DNA from: Callipepla californica brunnescens
Lineage: Eukaryota > Chordata > Aves > Galliformes > Odontophoridae
Direction: 5' to 3'
Length of the DNA stretch: 64,000 nt
Assembly: GCA_023055505.1 (NCBI GenBank)
Contig: JALIRH010000026.1
Span: 9,253,591-9,317,590, forward strand
Below, piece after piece: positions 1-11,583 of the stretch; the stretch's first letter is position 1; each line of letters opens with the position of its first letter. Both the position numbers and the translations under genes were made by a program. Below the pieces are notes generated by a model, which saw only the letters and a list, made by a program, of their open reading frames with translations, was not told the origin of the DNA and searched no databases.

Positions 1-3000
1 TGTGAAGAGTTTTAGGAGATGTTTTAATATTTGTAGCTATTATAATGAAGACAGCCTTCTCTACATTTACCACTTTCTGAAAGAAAATACTGTACCAAGA
101 AAAGTAACTAACTTTTGCAGGCACTGTCTTAATGGAGAGAAGGGAAATCCAGACTTCTTAAAGGTCACTTTGTAAAATAGTAGTTTGTTTCAAATGCTTC
201 TGCAGATCTGGACACTCTCTAGTGGTCACCTATAATTGAACACCGTAAGAAAATGTCATATCTTGTCTTTTTGTCACTTGTTCTTTATCTCTCTGATAGG
301 CCAGCTTCCCTCTTTCTCAAGTTGATTTTGTAGTTAAGTTGTTCCATTTCGGTGTGTCTCATTAAGCAGTGCTGTAGATGGCCCTATAGGTTTTCTCTCC
401 GCAACACAGAGATATATCCAAATTAAACTTTCCCTCTGATAAGAAGGGCACTGTTCACACTGGCACTGTGTGTCCAGACTAGAAATGCAAGTCGATAGAA
501 CAGGTACAGTCAGCTTTAGTGCTTAGTATGCAGAATTTTTTAAGTGTTCATCTTAAATGGTACTTATCATGAGACTGTACTATTATTAGTATCAGTAAGC
601 TGGTCTAGTCATTCCTTTTCACCATATTTTAACGTTGCTTTTTTTTTTTTTTTTGTTGGCTCACTGTTCTTAGTATACAAGGAAGTTCACAGATGTGATT
701 GAATGAAAAACTTTTCAAGAAGTTTTGAGACAATATAGATGTTATTTTTTGTAAGAAATCTGAAGATTAAAATTAGTTAACTAAACAGTGTGTCTATACT
801 TGTCTGAAGCACATTAAGCTAGAGAGGCACACAAATATTTCTCATTATCCCAGAAATTTTAAGCAAGTGGAACACTTGTGCCATGCAGTGTATTCTATTG
901 CAATGCACATATACATACAAGGTGTAAATTTTTCTTGTGGAATATGTGCGCATTCAGTATCCATTGCTGAACACTTCTCTTGCAGGTGGGCTGATTTCTC
1001 AAAATATGTTGTTTTACTGTTGGACAAACATGTAAAGAAAGTCATCATTGAGCAGAGTATATCTTTTATGAAAATATCCAATTTTAGCCAAACTAACAAT
1101 AGATTGTAAGTGAGAGTTATAAATACTGTTTTGAGCTCTTATATTCAAACTGAGTGTTGGTGCCATCTTGCCTTCAGCCTTTTGTCTGCTGACTACATCA
1201 TTCTCATCGAACTGCTTAGCATTAAACTGTATTTTGTAATTGGCCTGACTGGCATGAGTGAAGCTGCATCGTCTGCAATGGCAGTAAATGATTAAGATCC
1301 TTGAAAGAAAGATAGGCAAATGAATCTCACTGACTGTAGCATCGATTAAATTCATAATTTTTTACAGTTGCCATCAGTAAAAAACACAAGGCTGAACAAT
1401 CTTGAACATATCTAAGCTCCGCAGGATCCTGGCCTCGAATGCCTTGCTGAGTGGTTAAGAACAGCCAAGCAACCCTTGCAGAACTAATGAGTACCAGTTA
1501 AAGTGATCATGCTGGCAGGTTCAGTGCAGTGTGCCTGCTCCTCCCTCTCCTCATGCACACACTGTGAGACCTGCCTCTACTGGAGCACGCTCTATGTAAT
1601 CGTAATTGATTAGTAGACAGCTTTCAGAGGAACGCTGCAAATGAGTACTACCATCAAGCTGCCGTTGGTGTTGCTGGAACCATGCTGGTTAATTAGGGCT
1701 CTGTAAGACTTCCAAACCAGACTGTTAACGCACACAACATTTCAGCATGCATCTTCTCTCCTTTAGCTCTCTGTTGGTTAGTGCAGCTTCAGAAAGGTGG
1801 AACAATGACCTCCCCAGACTGTGGAGGCATTACTGGGAAGTTTAGGTCTATAATGAAGCAATGCTGCTTGTTCTCACTGTTCTGTGAACACTAGAATACA
1901 ACTGGGACAAGGTTGTAATTGTGGTGCTTTGCATAGCTGCCACCATCATGAATGGCATTTGCAGCTGTAACTTCATAACAGAATAACTAAGCAAGCTCAG
2001 TGTGATACACAGAGATCAGGCAAAGAATCTTCTCAGTGACTCTCATTATAGTAGTTGGCTTGTTAGACACAGGATTTCTTGAGGTAAGGTGACTTCTAAA
2101 ACCAATGTTGATTTTGAACTCTTAAATTAAAGTAGATCCTTGGTGGATTTCCAGGTTAGAAATCTTAGTGTCTTGCTTTCCTCTTTTTATATCAAAAGTT
2201 AAGTACTTGAAAATACTTGAAAGCTAACTGCAAGAAAACTAATTTGGTGACTTTTTTTCTCCCCTTTCCAACGTTCATCTAAAATTTTTCCTTTTGTCTC
2301 CATTTTCTAAATGTGGTGACAATATGTAACATGGGAAAATGAGTTTCGCTTTTATGTTTTTGTGAATGAAAGAGTTCCTATAGACTGTAAATTTTATTTT
2401 ACGTAAATTTTAAACATATAAGGAATACTCAACTTTGCTACTTCATTTCTTCACAGTGGTGAAATGCATCCTTTTCAGAAAGTTCTTTTTCTTTAGTTAA
2501 TTGAACAAAAATTGAAGATTTCAAACTGTTCCAATGTAATCAGAAAGAATGTTGATAGTTTTAAACACATGGAAATTCACATTATCACCTACTTTGTAAA
2601 TTGTAATTTACAGGAAATGCTGTATTTGCAAGTTATATATTCCTGAATATTTATTAAAAGTTACATGTTCTGTTATTTACTTTATTCTGTTTTGACATAG
2701 ATAATACCCCACCGTCCTTTTTTTTGTTGTTGTTGTTGGGTATTTGTTGTTGTTTGTTTTATTATAATGGCATATTTATGTTCACAAGTATGACTATCTC
2801 AGCTCCTATGAAAACAATGCGTTCTGTTGAACAGAGCTGTTGAGAATCATTGCAGAGTACTCGGTGAATTATATGAGACTTCATTATGTCCTTATCGAGG
2901 CATGTGCCATATAATGTAAGTCTAAGTGATTTTTTTTTTTCAATTAAGGTGTACTAGTTTCTAGTTATAACTCTCTTCCTGGCTAATAATGATTTTTCAG

Positions 3001-3565
3001 TCTTGTTATGCAAGTAACCATTGAGAACTATCATTTAGTTCTTTAGAAAGTGAAAAGAAGATAAGAACTGAAGACCCAGCTAGCTTGACAGGTCATCTTT
3101 CTATAAACACTTCTAAACTAGAGCTTGAAAAATGAAGCATATAGTTTAAGCTTCATTTAACCTCCTACACTGAGCCTATCACTGCTACCCTTCTTACAGA
3201 GAAAATGCTATTTCACCTCTGGTGGTAACTTGAAACCCAAACTTAAAGTACATATTCTCTTAGCTTTTTAAGAACAAGACTTGATGTGGGGAAAATAAGT
3301 ATCTTTAATTTCTCAGCAACAATTAATTAGACCTCAGCTCAAACGTGACAGTCGTGAACATGTTGAATTGCTGATATCTAATCAAATTATGCAGAACACT
3401 TTGGTATCATTTTATTCTAATAGTATGCCTAATGGTCATTTAACATCTTTACATCTTAACAAGTTTGGGATTTTTATAACAATTTAGGTCCAAATTCTGC
3501 CATCCCTTTTGTTGTTAGGTAGAATTTTTCTCTACAAATAATAGCTTGAGCTACCAGCAAAGAAA
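1..3565. other. Intergenic AT-rich single-copy DNA, no gene seen
   Basis: No gene, RNA gene or transposon was recognised. The longest frames (about 867-1295 on the plus strand and 1014-1355 on the minus strand) overlap each other on opposite strands, show no domain and have no splice or promoter context, so they are treated as chance. The stretch holds a T16 run at 639-654 and a T-rich/TTG repeat near 2718. Around 1400-1720 the base composition is more balanced and includes the homeodomain-type palindrome TAATTGATTA at 1603-1612, which would fit a conserved regulatory element; this is inference only. Confidence 0.6.
2718..2760. repeat. T-rich / (TTG)n simple repeat
   Basis: A T8 run is followed by repeated TTG units, a short interruption and more TTG/TTTG units. 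Low-complexity sequence with no further structure visible. Confidence 0.8.
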
Positions 3566-5165
3566 TCACAGAATCACAGAATGTAGGGGTGGGAAAGGAC
3601 CTCTAGAGATCATCTAGTCCTACACCCCTGCCAAAGCAGGCTCCCTAGACCAGGTTGCACAGGTAGGCATCCAGGCAAGTCTTGAATATCTCCAGAGAAG
3701 GAGACTCCACAACCTCTCTGGTCATTTGATGAAGATGTTGAACAGGACTGGACCCAGCACCTACCCCTGAGGAACACTGCTAAGTACAAGCCTCCAACTG
3801 GACTCTACATCACCAATCACAACCCTCTGAGCTCTGCCAGTCAGTCAGTTCTCAATCCACCTCACCGTCTACTCATCTATTCCACACCTCCTCAGCTTTG
3901 TTATAAGGATGATGTAGGAGACAGTGTCAAATGCTACGATAAAATCAAGGTAGACTACCTCCACAGCTCAGCCCCTATTCACCCAGCCAGTAATAACATC
4001 ATAGAAGGCCACCAGGTTGGTGGAGCATGATCTCCCCCTGGTGAACTCATGCTGACTACAAGATGATAACTCTCTTCTCTTACAACTGCCTGGAGACGGC
4101 ATCCAGAACAAGCTGTTCCATCACCTTTCCAGGGACAGAGGTGAGGCTGACTGGCCTGTAGTTCCCTGGATCCTCCCTCTTGCCCTTTTTCAAGACTGGA
4201 ATGACACTGGCAATCCTCCCATCTTCAGGCACCTTTCCTATTCTCCAAGACCTCTCAAAGATGATAGAGAGCAGTTCAGCAATCACCTCTTCCAATTCTC
4301 TCAGCACTCATGGATGCACCCCATCGGGGCCCGTGGATTTACCTATATTGATGTCGCATAGATGCTCTCAGACCATCTCCTCCCTCATCAAAGGGGTGCC
4401 TTCCATTCTCCAGACCCTCTCACTTATCCCCAGGGCCCAGGAGTCCCAAGGAGGAGTTTCCACAGTGAAGACAGGTGCAAAGAAGGTGTTCAGCATGCCT
4501 AACTTCTCTGCATCCCCTGTTACCAGAACACCTCCCTCATTTAGTAGGGGACCCACATTTTCCCCAGTCTTTCTTTTACTGTTGACATACTTAAAAAAGA
4601 CTTTCCTTATTATTCTTTATCCTTTGCTAGATCCAATTCCAGGTTGGCCTTAGCCTTCCGCATCACATCCCTGCAGGCCCTGACAATATTCTTATAATCT
4701 TCCCAAGTGATCAGACCCTTTTTCCATATTTTGTGGACCTTTCTTGCCTTTGAGTTTATGCATGAGCTCCTTGTTCATCCATGGAGGTCTCCTGCCACCC
4801 TTGCCCAATTTCTTACTCACAGGGACGCACTGATCCTGAGCTTGGAAGGAGCACTGTTTAAATACTGACCAGTTCTCACAGGCCCCCTTACCTTCTAACA
4901 CCCTAGCCAGCAGGACAGCTCCAAGAAAGTCCACTAAGAGACCCAAGTCTGCTCTCTTGAAGTCCAGGGTAGCAATTCTACTTTTTTCTTCCACTGAAGA
5001 TCTTGAACTCCACCATATCATGATAACTTCAATCCCAAGCTGCCCCCAGCCTTCACTTCCCTAAGAAGCCCATCCTTATTAGTAAGAACAAGGTCCAGTA
5101 ACACTCCACTCCTCGTTGGCTCCTTCACCACCTGCAACAGAAAGTTATTTTCAACACACTGCAAG
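3566..5165 (-). mobile_element. CR1 LINE fragment, internally deleted
   Basis: Read on the minus strand this is a 5'-truncated CR1 retrotransposon. Its 3' terminus is at 3566-3735 (repeated ATTCTGTGATTC-like tail on the minus strand). The rest is ORF2: the endonuclease/RT linker at about 5160-4690, a GPLLNEGG block near 4556, a TGPDGVHP block near 4340-4310, and the fingers/palm block with NYRPVSLTSVPGK around 4170. The coding remnant runs to a SVLGP-VLFNIFI block near 3750-3790 and then joins directly to the 3' terminal 165 bases, so the segment that should carry the F/YADD catalytic box, thumb region and most of the 3' part is missing. Stops and frameshifts make it inactive. CR1 is the dominant avian LINE; family assignment is firm, subfamily is not. 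Confidence 0.9.
3740..5160 (-). pseudogene. CR1 ORF2 endonuclease-reverse transcriptase relic
   Basis: This is the coding part of the CR1 above. Separate frames carry consecutive pieces: 5021-4692 (linker, with KGGRRPPWMNKEL), 4556-4368 (GPLLNEGG, LNTFFAPVFT) and 4307-4080 (ELLSIIFERSW, PVLKKGKREDPGNYRPVSLTS). CR1 ORF2 normally encodes an apurinic-type endonuclease followed by a reverse transcriptase used for target-primed reverse transcription. Here the reading frame is broken at least three times and the catalytic DD box of the polymerase is absent, so no active product is possible. Confidence 0.88.
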
Positions 5166-8100
5166 AGCCATCTACAGGGTGCGTGCGTGGCCATGCTGCT
5201 TTACCAGCATTATTCCCAAGATAATTAACGGCAAATGTTGTTCAAGAAGATTAAGTGTATTAGAAGCACTCTACATTGTTAACCTTGTACAAATACCATT
5301 ACACTTATAAGTTTTTGCTTTCTGGAAATGGGGGAGAAAATTATCTTTTCCTCTAAGTGAGTTATATATATAATGTTAATAAAATGAAGTTTATAAGTAG
5401 AAACACCTTGAATGTAATTGTATAAGGCACAAGGGATGTTTCTTGATGTATCTCAGCACGTATTCAGTAGCCTAAAATATGTGAAAAGGGCATAAACTTG
5501 TTTGAACTTCCTTTCGTGTGACTAATTTATTCACTTATGGCAGTTAAAGTGTAAGCATTTTCCTTGAGTTACTATTCTAAAACGTAAGCAATATACTGTA
5601 CCTTATAAACCTTGTGCATGAATTGTCACTTAAAAGATTTTGGTCTAGTTCTCATCAGGACAGTTAGCTGCAGTATCGATGATGGGAGTGAGTGATGATT
5701 TAGGGTTCCCCACACACTTTATAGTTAAGATTGCATCTAATTGAATTTAGGTTTTTTGGTTTTTTTTTTCATTTAAACTGAATAGATAACAGGGGTTGCA
5801 TGTGAATGTAAAGCATGGGCTGGTAGTCATTCCTGCTCCCGCATAGACGTTCCAGTGATTCTGTGGTGAAGGTCAATACCTTCCTTTAGTCAAAGGAATG
5901 GACTTCTTGGCATAACAAAGTTAAATTAGACAAAAAAGACTTAAATGTTAGAGATCTAGCAATGGTCAGATCCAAGAGAGTGAAGAAAATGAGCAACTTT
6001 GCTTTGCTCAATTTATGAAGGAGGAGAGAGAATTTTAGTTTTAAGAAGAAAATAATAGTGGAGCAGCAAAAGACAGCGTCATAATTTCTAGCGAAATATT
6101 TTCAGGGAAAATGGTATTTCGTGAGACGTGGATTAGACATTATATATATTCTTTCTTATAATTAAGCAACTGCAAAAAGTTCTGTGACCTGGGTCCTCAA
6201 GAAACCAAGAAATGTGCCCTTAATATTGTCCAGTTTCAGCCATCACAGGTTGATGTTCTTGCTTGTGTATAACTGCTTCTGCTACTATTTAGCAGAATGC
6301 TCTCCATAAGGATGTAATATTGTACAGGACTAGCACCCAGTGAAATCTTTTTGACTTTCTAAAATGAAAGTGGTGGATGGCTTCAGATGGATTAATAATC
6401 AATATCTCCAGAGAAAAATGACAAGAGGACTTTTTATTTCCATGTCAGCAGACTGAAAGAGAAGAAAACTTGCCATTATCAAAAACAGAGCAAGATCCCT
6501 TCAGGCGTCCTGGTTCCCAGACAGCACATATATTTTTTCTACACGTTATATTCAAAGTGATATGCGGAAGGCAGATTAGTATGGGTAAGACATAAAGCTT
6601 AGAAATAACCTTTAGGTTGGCTGATGTGGTGGTATGTCAAATAGAAAACAAGGGAGAGGTGCTGTGAGCTTGACTAAAAGAGCATTGATTTATACCGGAG
6701 ATATCAGTAGTGTTGCTTTGTATGTGTTCTTTTATTTTATTATATTTTTATTTTTTTTTATGCTCCATAATATTATCTCATAGTTATGAAACAAACGAGA
6801 GCTTCATCTATAGATAAAAAATATGAGTGGGTGCAGATGAAGAGATACATGGATATAAGAACACTTTTTCATCTGGACTGCATTTGACACATGAAAAGAT
6901 TACTAACGCTTTACGCATGGACCATCATGACTACCACATGACTTAAAATCCACATGAAGTGTTTGTCACATTCTTTCCTTCCAATTGGCTTTCTTTCCCC
7001 CTTATTTTTGACGACATTCAACACAAGGGGGAAAAATAGCAAAATCTTGAAAAGCACAGTCCTGACTTACTGAGAAGGATATTGATGTGTTGTTTCTACA
7101 GAACAGATTGAAAAACTATTAGCAAACAGAAGAAGGGGAGGGATTAAAGGAATCCTTCCATGCAGAGGTTTAAAGATAAGGAGGAGGATAATTATAGAAT
7201 ATGATCTTAGAGCAGACTGCAAAGTTTAGGAGTTGCGTGTGTTATCTGCTAGTGTATTATGATGATGATTCTTTTCTGTGATGCAAAATTCTGAAATAAA
7301 GACTGATTAGGTCCGGATCACGTTATCAACTCTGAGAATGAACGTGAATAGATTTCATTTTGAACAGATACTGTTGACTTGCCTGACTTGGACAGCTTAT
7401 ATCAAGTAAAATTCTCTTATGCCACATGTGTTTTATCCCAGTTCTTTCTATGACCTAGAAATACTTTGCTCACACAGAACTTTGACTTTGAAGAATATAA
7501 CTTATAATGTGAGAAGAGGAAGTGCAATGTAGAGCAAGTCACAGATCCATTGAGACTGAAACCTCGATAACTGAGAGAAGAAAAAAGTACTTTGATACTC
7601 TTATGATTCTCTATAATTGAAACATTAGCTCACTTGAATTAGCCTTCTATAAAATCAAGTGCACAATATGAAGTGACATTGTCCTCATGAGAAAGGGACA
7701 AGAATTTGACCCTCTAATAAGGTGTATCCAAAATAATGGGGTACAGTTACATGCATTAACTGTAGCAATATTTGAAATTTAACCGATTAAAAAAATCACA
7801 CGCTTCTCCTTTTGCTGTTCTTAGTATGAGAAATTACTTCATTAAGTCATCAGACTGACATTAAAATAGTAAATTAAATATACTAAATTCATTGTTCATA
7901 ACGTACCAAAAAAAAAGTTTAAGACTGTAAAAATAATGGTTTGTATAGAGTAGTAATGTATCTTGTCTTTAAAGTGAGTGGTGTGAAGTTTGTTCTTTTA
8001 AAACCTTGGATTGAATAAAATTCAAGTGCTTTGCATGATTTGTCCTCACTCTGAAAATGTGCTCTGGCTGTCATCTATAAATGTTCATTAATGATCCTCT

Positions 8101-8861
8101 CAGGCTCACCATCATCTTCTTGGACAATCTTCATCAAAAATGGCTATTATTATATGTAACATCATTTGTTATACTATAGGCAATTGCAGAATAAGGCTCT
8201 CAGTAACAGTTGTGCTCCATTTTGTGGTGCTTTTACTCTAGGTCTTCTCCTATCCCCTAAAAAAAATAAATAACAATAAAAAAAATATAGAAACACACAC
8301 ATATATTTATATAAGCATTGGAGAATGAAAAACAATTAGATACTATAGAAAAAATATGTCCGTGTTAAAACAATTTCAAGTTATTTGAAAAAAATACTCT
8401 GCTGCTTGATCTAATTCGGACTATATCTTAGTGATTTTCATGCAATAGAAACTTTCAAGCTTAAGCAAATTAAAATGTGATTACTTTAGAAGTCAATTAA
8501 GCTCGTATGTGTTGTGAAACTGAGAGGTTTGTAATAATAACCTGGTCACTATCTGTTAAAACAAGTATATAAGAGCCTTTCCTGAGAAGATGAAAATTAT
8601 TTACAGGCACTCCAGGGTACACAACTCTGGAACTGTCTAAGAAAGAGAAATTATTTTAATTACTGTTTTAAGTAACTTAATCTCTGAACTAGCAATTTTT
8701 TTTTTTTTCTCAAGTATTCATGAGCAATTTTTCATCAACATGATCTTGCATTACTGAATGCAAAAGTATGTTTAGCCATTGTAACTTTGTGCAGTGTATG
8801 TTGTAGGAGCACACCATCTGGCCTTCTGAGCCAAACATTAAGAAACATCTTGCATGGTTGT
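5166..8861. other. Intergenic AT-rich single-copy DNA, no gene seen
   Basis: Nothing recognisable as a gene, RNA or transposon. The DNA is AT-rich with scattered short A or T runs, for example the T-rich patch at 6730-6765 and A-rich patch around 8260-8290. Only trivial open frames occur. Confidence 0.6.
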
Positions 8862-9045
8862 GTTTTTAGCAGTGGCAACAGTGACAGTGGGTCACTTATG
8901 CTGGTGCAGATGTTTACAAGCGCGGCATGCGGGCTTTTGTTCATTGCTGGTGAAAATGCATATCTAATGGTGGTGGCTGCACTGAAAATTAGAATTTGTA
9001 GCTGGGAGTGTGCTCTATCAAATAGTGTTATTTTGCTCAAAGAGC
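8862..9045 (+). mobile_element. Mariner-type (Galluhop-like) fragment, 3' half only
   Basis: About 180 bases match the right-hand interior of the other mariner copies in this window: the GGCAACAGTGACAGTGGGTCA block, the GCTGGTGCAGATGTTTACAAG block, CATTGCTGG, ATGGTGGTGGCTG and CTCTATCAAATAGTGTT. Both terminal inverted repeats are missing. The transposase sense is plus. It lies 250 bases upstream of a second copy in the same direction but is not a direct tandem duplicate, since it covers only the interior. Confidence 0.75.
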
Positions 9046-9296
9046 ATGTATTGAATGAAGTTATTTAATATAAATATAATGATACTGCAGGAAAAAAAAT
9101 AAATCTTCATTTCTCTCTTGTAATAATAACTTCAGTGACTGCGATGGTGGAGAAGGCATTGTTCTTTTCCTAGTTCTCAGAACACTCGTCGTTAAGTCTA
9201 GCTTGTTGGTTTACTTCTTCAGAGGTACACTGGGATCACAAAGCCAATCTGCATTACCTGGTTGCTCCAAAGCATTTAAATAGTGATGTAAAGATA

Positions 9297-9788
9297 CATG
9301 GGCTGCCCTGGCAGTAATTCTTCCTATTTTACGATGTTGGGCCACAGTGTCAGAGGTGGATGTTGGTGGTGTGGCAGTAGAGGATGAACCTTCCCACTAA
9401 TATTCCATTATATTTTGTTGCTGTGTGACAGATGGCAACATAGGGTCAGTGACAAAATGGCATCTGACATGGAAGCATGTATGAAGCAAAGGTGTGTCAT
9501 AGTATTCCTCTATGCAGAAAAAATTGCACCCACTGACATTCATCAGCTTTTGCTGAGTGCAAGGGGTGCATTTCAGCAGAGACAACAGGGACAGACAGTC
9601 ATCTCTCCTGGTACAGATGTTTACAAGTCATTCATTGCTGGCAAAAATGCGTGGGTAATGATGGTGGCTGTGTTGAAAAATAGTATTTTGTACCTCAGAA
9701 TGTGCTTTACCAAATATTGTGCTCTTTGTATCTGTTGTATCTATTATAATTTCAATGGAAATAAATATTACCTTTGGAGCAGCCTAAG
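9297..9788 (+). mobile_element. Mariner-type (Galluhop-like) element, both ends present
   Basis: The copy is bounded by TA at 9295-9296 and TA at 9789-9790, the target duplication expected of mariner elements. The left end reads GGGCTGCCCTGGCAGTAAT and the right end is its diverged inverse (TTACCTTTGGAGCAGCCTAAG). The interior encodes a remnant of a mariner transposase N-terminus on the plus strand, with the pieces MKQRCV, AEKIAPTDIHQLLL starting near 9457. At about 490 bp it is far shorter than an autonomous mariner (about 1.3 kb) and lacks the DDE catalytic domain, so it is a non-autonomous deletion derivative. I recall the family as Galluhop/Mariner1_GG of galliform birds; that name should be checked against Repbase. 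Confidence 0.85.
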
Positions 9789-10509
9789 TACAAGGGATTT
9801 TCAGTGGTCTCTCTCTCTCTCTTTTTTTTTCTTTCAGCAACTCATGTTGTGCTATAACGTTCCTATGTCTTCACTATATAGCTAGTGAAGTTTTTCTTGT
9901 TCTTTATTTATATAATATTAAAGGGAATGGAACATTCACTTCATTCTCTTCATCTAACGCTTCATCTGTTTCTCTTACTTTATGTGTTTTGCAATTTCCT
10001 TTATATTTCTGTAAGAGCTGTATTAATACTCTGAAACACTTTTCTTTTTTTCTTTTTTATTTTTTAAGCCTCTACTTTGTGTTTTTTACAAAGTAAAAAC
10101 TTCTGTTTAATTCTCAAAATCATGGAATTCTAAATGCCTGCATTAGTCATCTAAACTGAATTCTTGTGTGCTTATTAAAGCCCCATGATGCAAAAGAACT
10201 GCCAAGAACACATAAACCATCTTTATTTTATTATTTTTTATGAATATATTATTAAAAAAAATTCCAAAGCAAAAAAAAAAAGAAAAATTTTAAACAATTT
10301 CAATAATTATTCTATAGCATGTAATTGTAGTTTGCTATCTTTGCTAGTTCACCTGTAAGCAAACCCTGTAAGCAAACAACTATGCTGAAATTCTCTGTTT
10401 ACCACATTCTCTCCCAAAACTTGTGAAAGATATGATTATAATTGAATCATTTGCATCTAAACTGTCAATATCTTATTTAAATGTTTGGTTTCTGTATGTC
10501 AATTGATGA
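9789..10509. other. Intergenic AT-rich DNA, no gene seen
   Basis: No gene or repeat family recognised. Contains a CT-rich run (CTCTCTCTCTC then T-rich) at about 9811-9832 and A-rich or T-rich patches around 10045-10070 and 10215-10300. A frame that starts inside the preceding mariner copy runs through to 9885 and is not a gene. Confidence 0.6.
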
Positions 10510-10900
10510 GTTATCCACTGATAGAACACCTGGAGGAAACACCCAGTCACCCCCTGGGACCACAGGTGATGGCAATTCACCTGTGCAGGAAGGAGTGGAG
10601 TCAGTTTTCACACCTCTTAGACTTCATATAAGGGCTGACTGAGGGTGATGAAGGGTTTTCTGTTGAAGAGTCTGCCTTGTGGTTTTGTTTTTTTTTGTGA
10701 GCCTAGGGCCTTGGAGGCAGGTGAGTGTTTTCTTTTTATCTTCTTTGTAATGCTTTATGATTGTGTGGGTTCTGTTGTCTTTACAGTTACTTTCCCGTTG
10801 TTGCAGGAAGTAAGTTCTTGTTGTCTGATATTTATGGCTGTAGAAAGTGGAGCTGAATTATTATTATTATTTTAATTTAGCTCCGGTTTGCACGAATTGG
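10510..10900 (+). mobile_element. Probable LTR-type repeat fragment
   Basis: The block ACACCTGGAGGAAACACC, an internal CACAGGTGATGGCAATTCACCTGTG palindromic area, a CATATAAGGGCTGACTGAGG motif at about 10625-10644 and then a T-rich segment resemble a repeated avian sequence that I remember as LTR-like, with a TATA motif followed by a start-like region. It is diverged and its edges cannot be fixed. No retroviral coding sequence flanks it. It could instead be another class of interspersed repeat; a repeat library search would settle this. Confidence 0.4.
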
Positions 10901-11143
10901 TTTCCTAACAGAAAATCTGATTGTAGTTGATTTTTCTTGGGTTTATCTGAGTCTAACACTGTGACAGTTGCTGTTAAGGTTTTTATATTTCCTTTTTATA
11001 TTTTTACATTTCTTTTTATTACACAATGTCTTTTTTTTCTGAATAGAGAAATAATTAATCTGTATGACATTCATAATAAAACATCACCATGCAGAGGAAA
11101 AATGGAGTACTTTTGTCTTATGGGAAGGAAAATAGAACATAAA
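10901..11143. other. Short AT-rich gap between repeats
   Basis: AT-rich sequence with no recognised feature. It may still belong to the LTR-like element on its left, whose right edge is not clear. Confidence 0.4.
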
Positions 11144-11250
11144 TATGGAATTGTGGAAATGCTGTGGTTGGAAAAGGTCTCTAAGTTTATCTAGTCTATC
11201 TGTCACACCGTTACCACCATGCCCACAAAAGCCGGGCTACCCAGTGCTGT
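11144..11250 (-). mobile_element. CR1 LINE 3'-end fragment
   Basis: The run GGTTGGAAAAGGTCTCTAAG, then TTATCTAGTC and ACCACCATGCCCACAAA is the reverse-strand signature of a CR1 3' terminus (subfamily with the 'accaccatgcccac' block). Only about 100 bases remain and the terminal short repeats are degraded. Confidence 0.7.
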
Positions 11251-11583
11251 TTATTTACTGTTTATGTCTGATTATTCATTTTTTCTCTTGTAGTGTTTAT
11301 TTCATTCTATCGGAAATGACTTTGTGGTACCTTTCATTCATAATAGCAGGGATGTAAGTCAATAAATCAGGGACTAATAAAGACATACTATTCGTTAGAG
11401 GTATTATGTGATATCTTTTTATAAGTTGAAATCAAGTGTGACAGGACTATAAATGCATATCTGACAAGGAAAACTGTTTAAGGAAAACTATTGATTCTTA
11501 ATTAGGCAGTTGATATGTGTAGGGATTTCTGTAGATGCTGAACACTGTTCAACGAAGAGTTTATCAAGTTAGTGTTATTTCTA
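11251..11583. other. AT-rich gap, no gene seen
   Basis: About 330 bases of AT-rich DNA between a CR1 relic and a mariner copy. I see no gene, RNA or repeat family in it. Confidence 0.5.
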
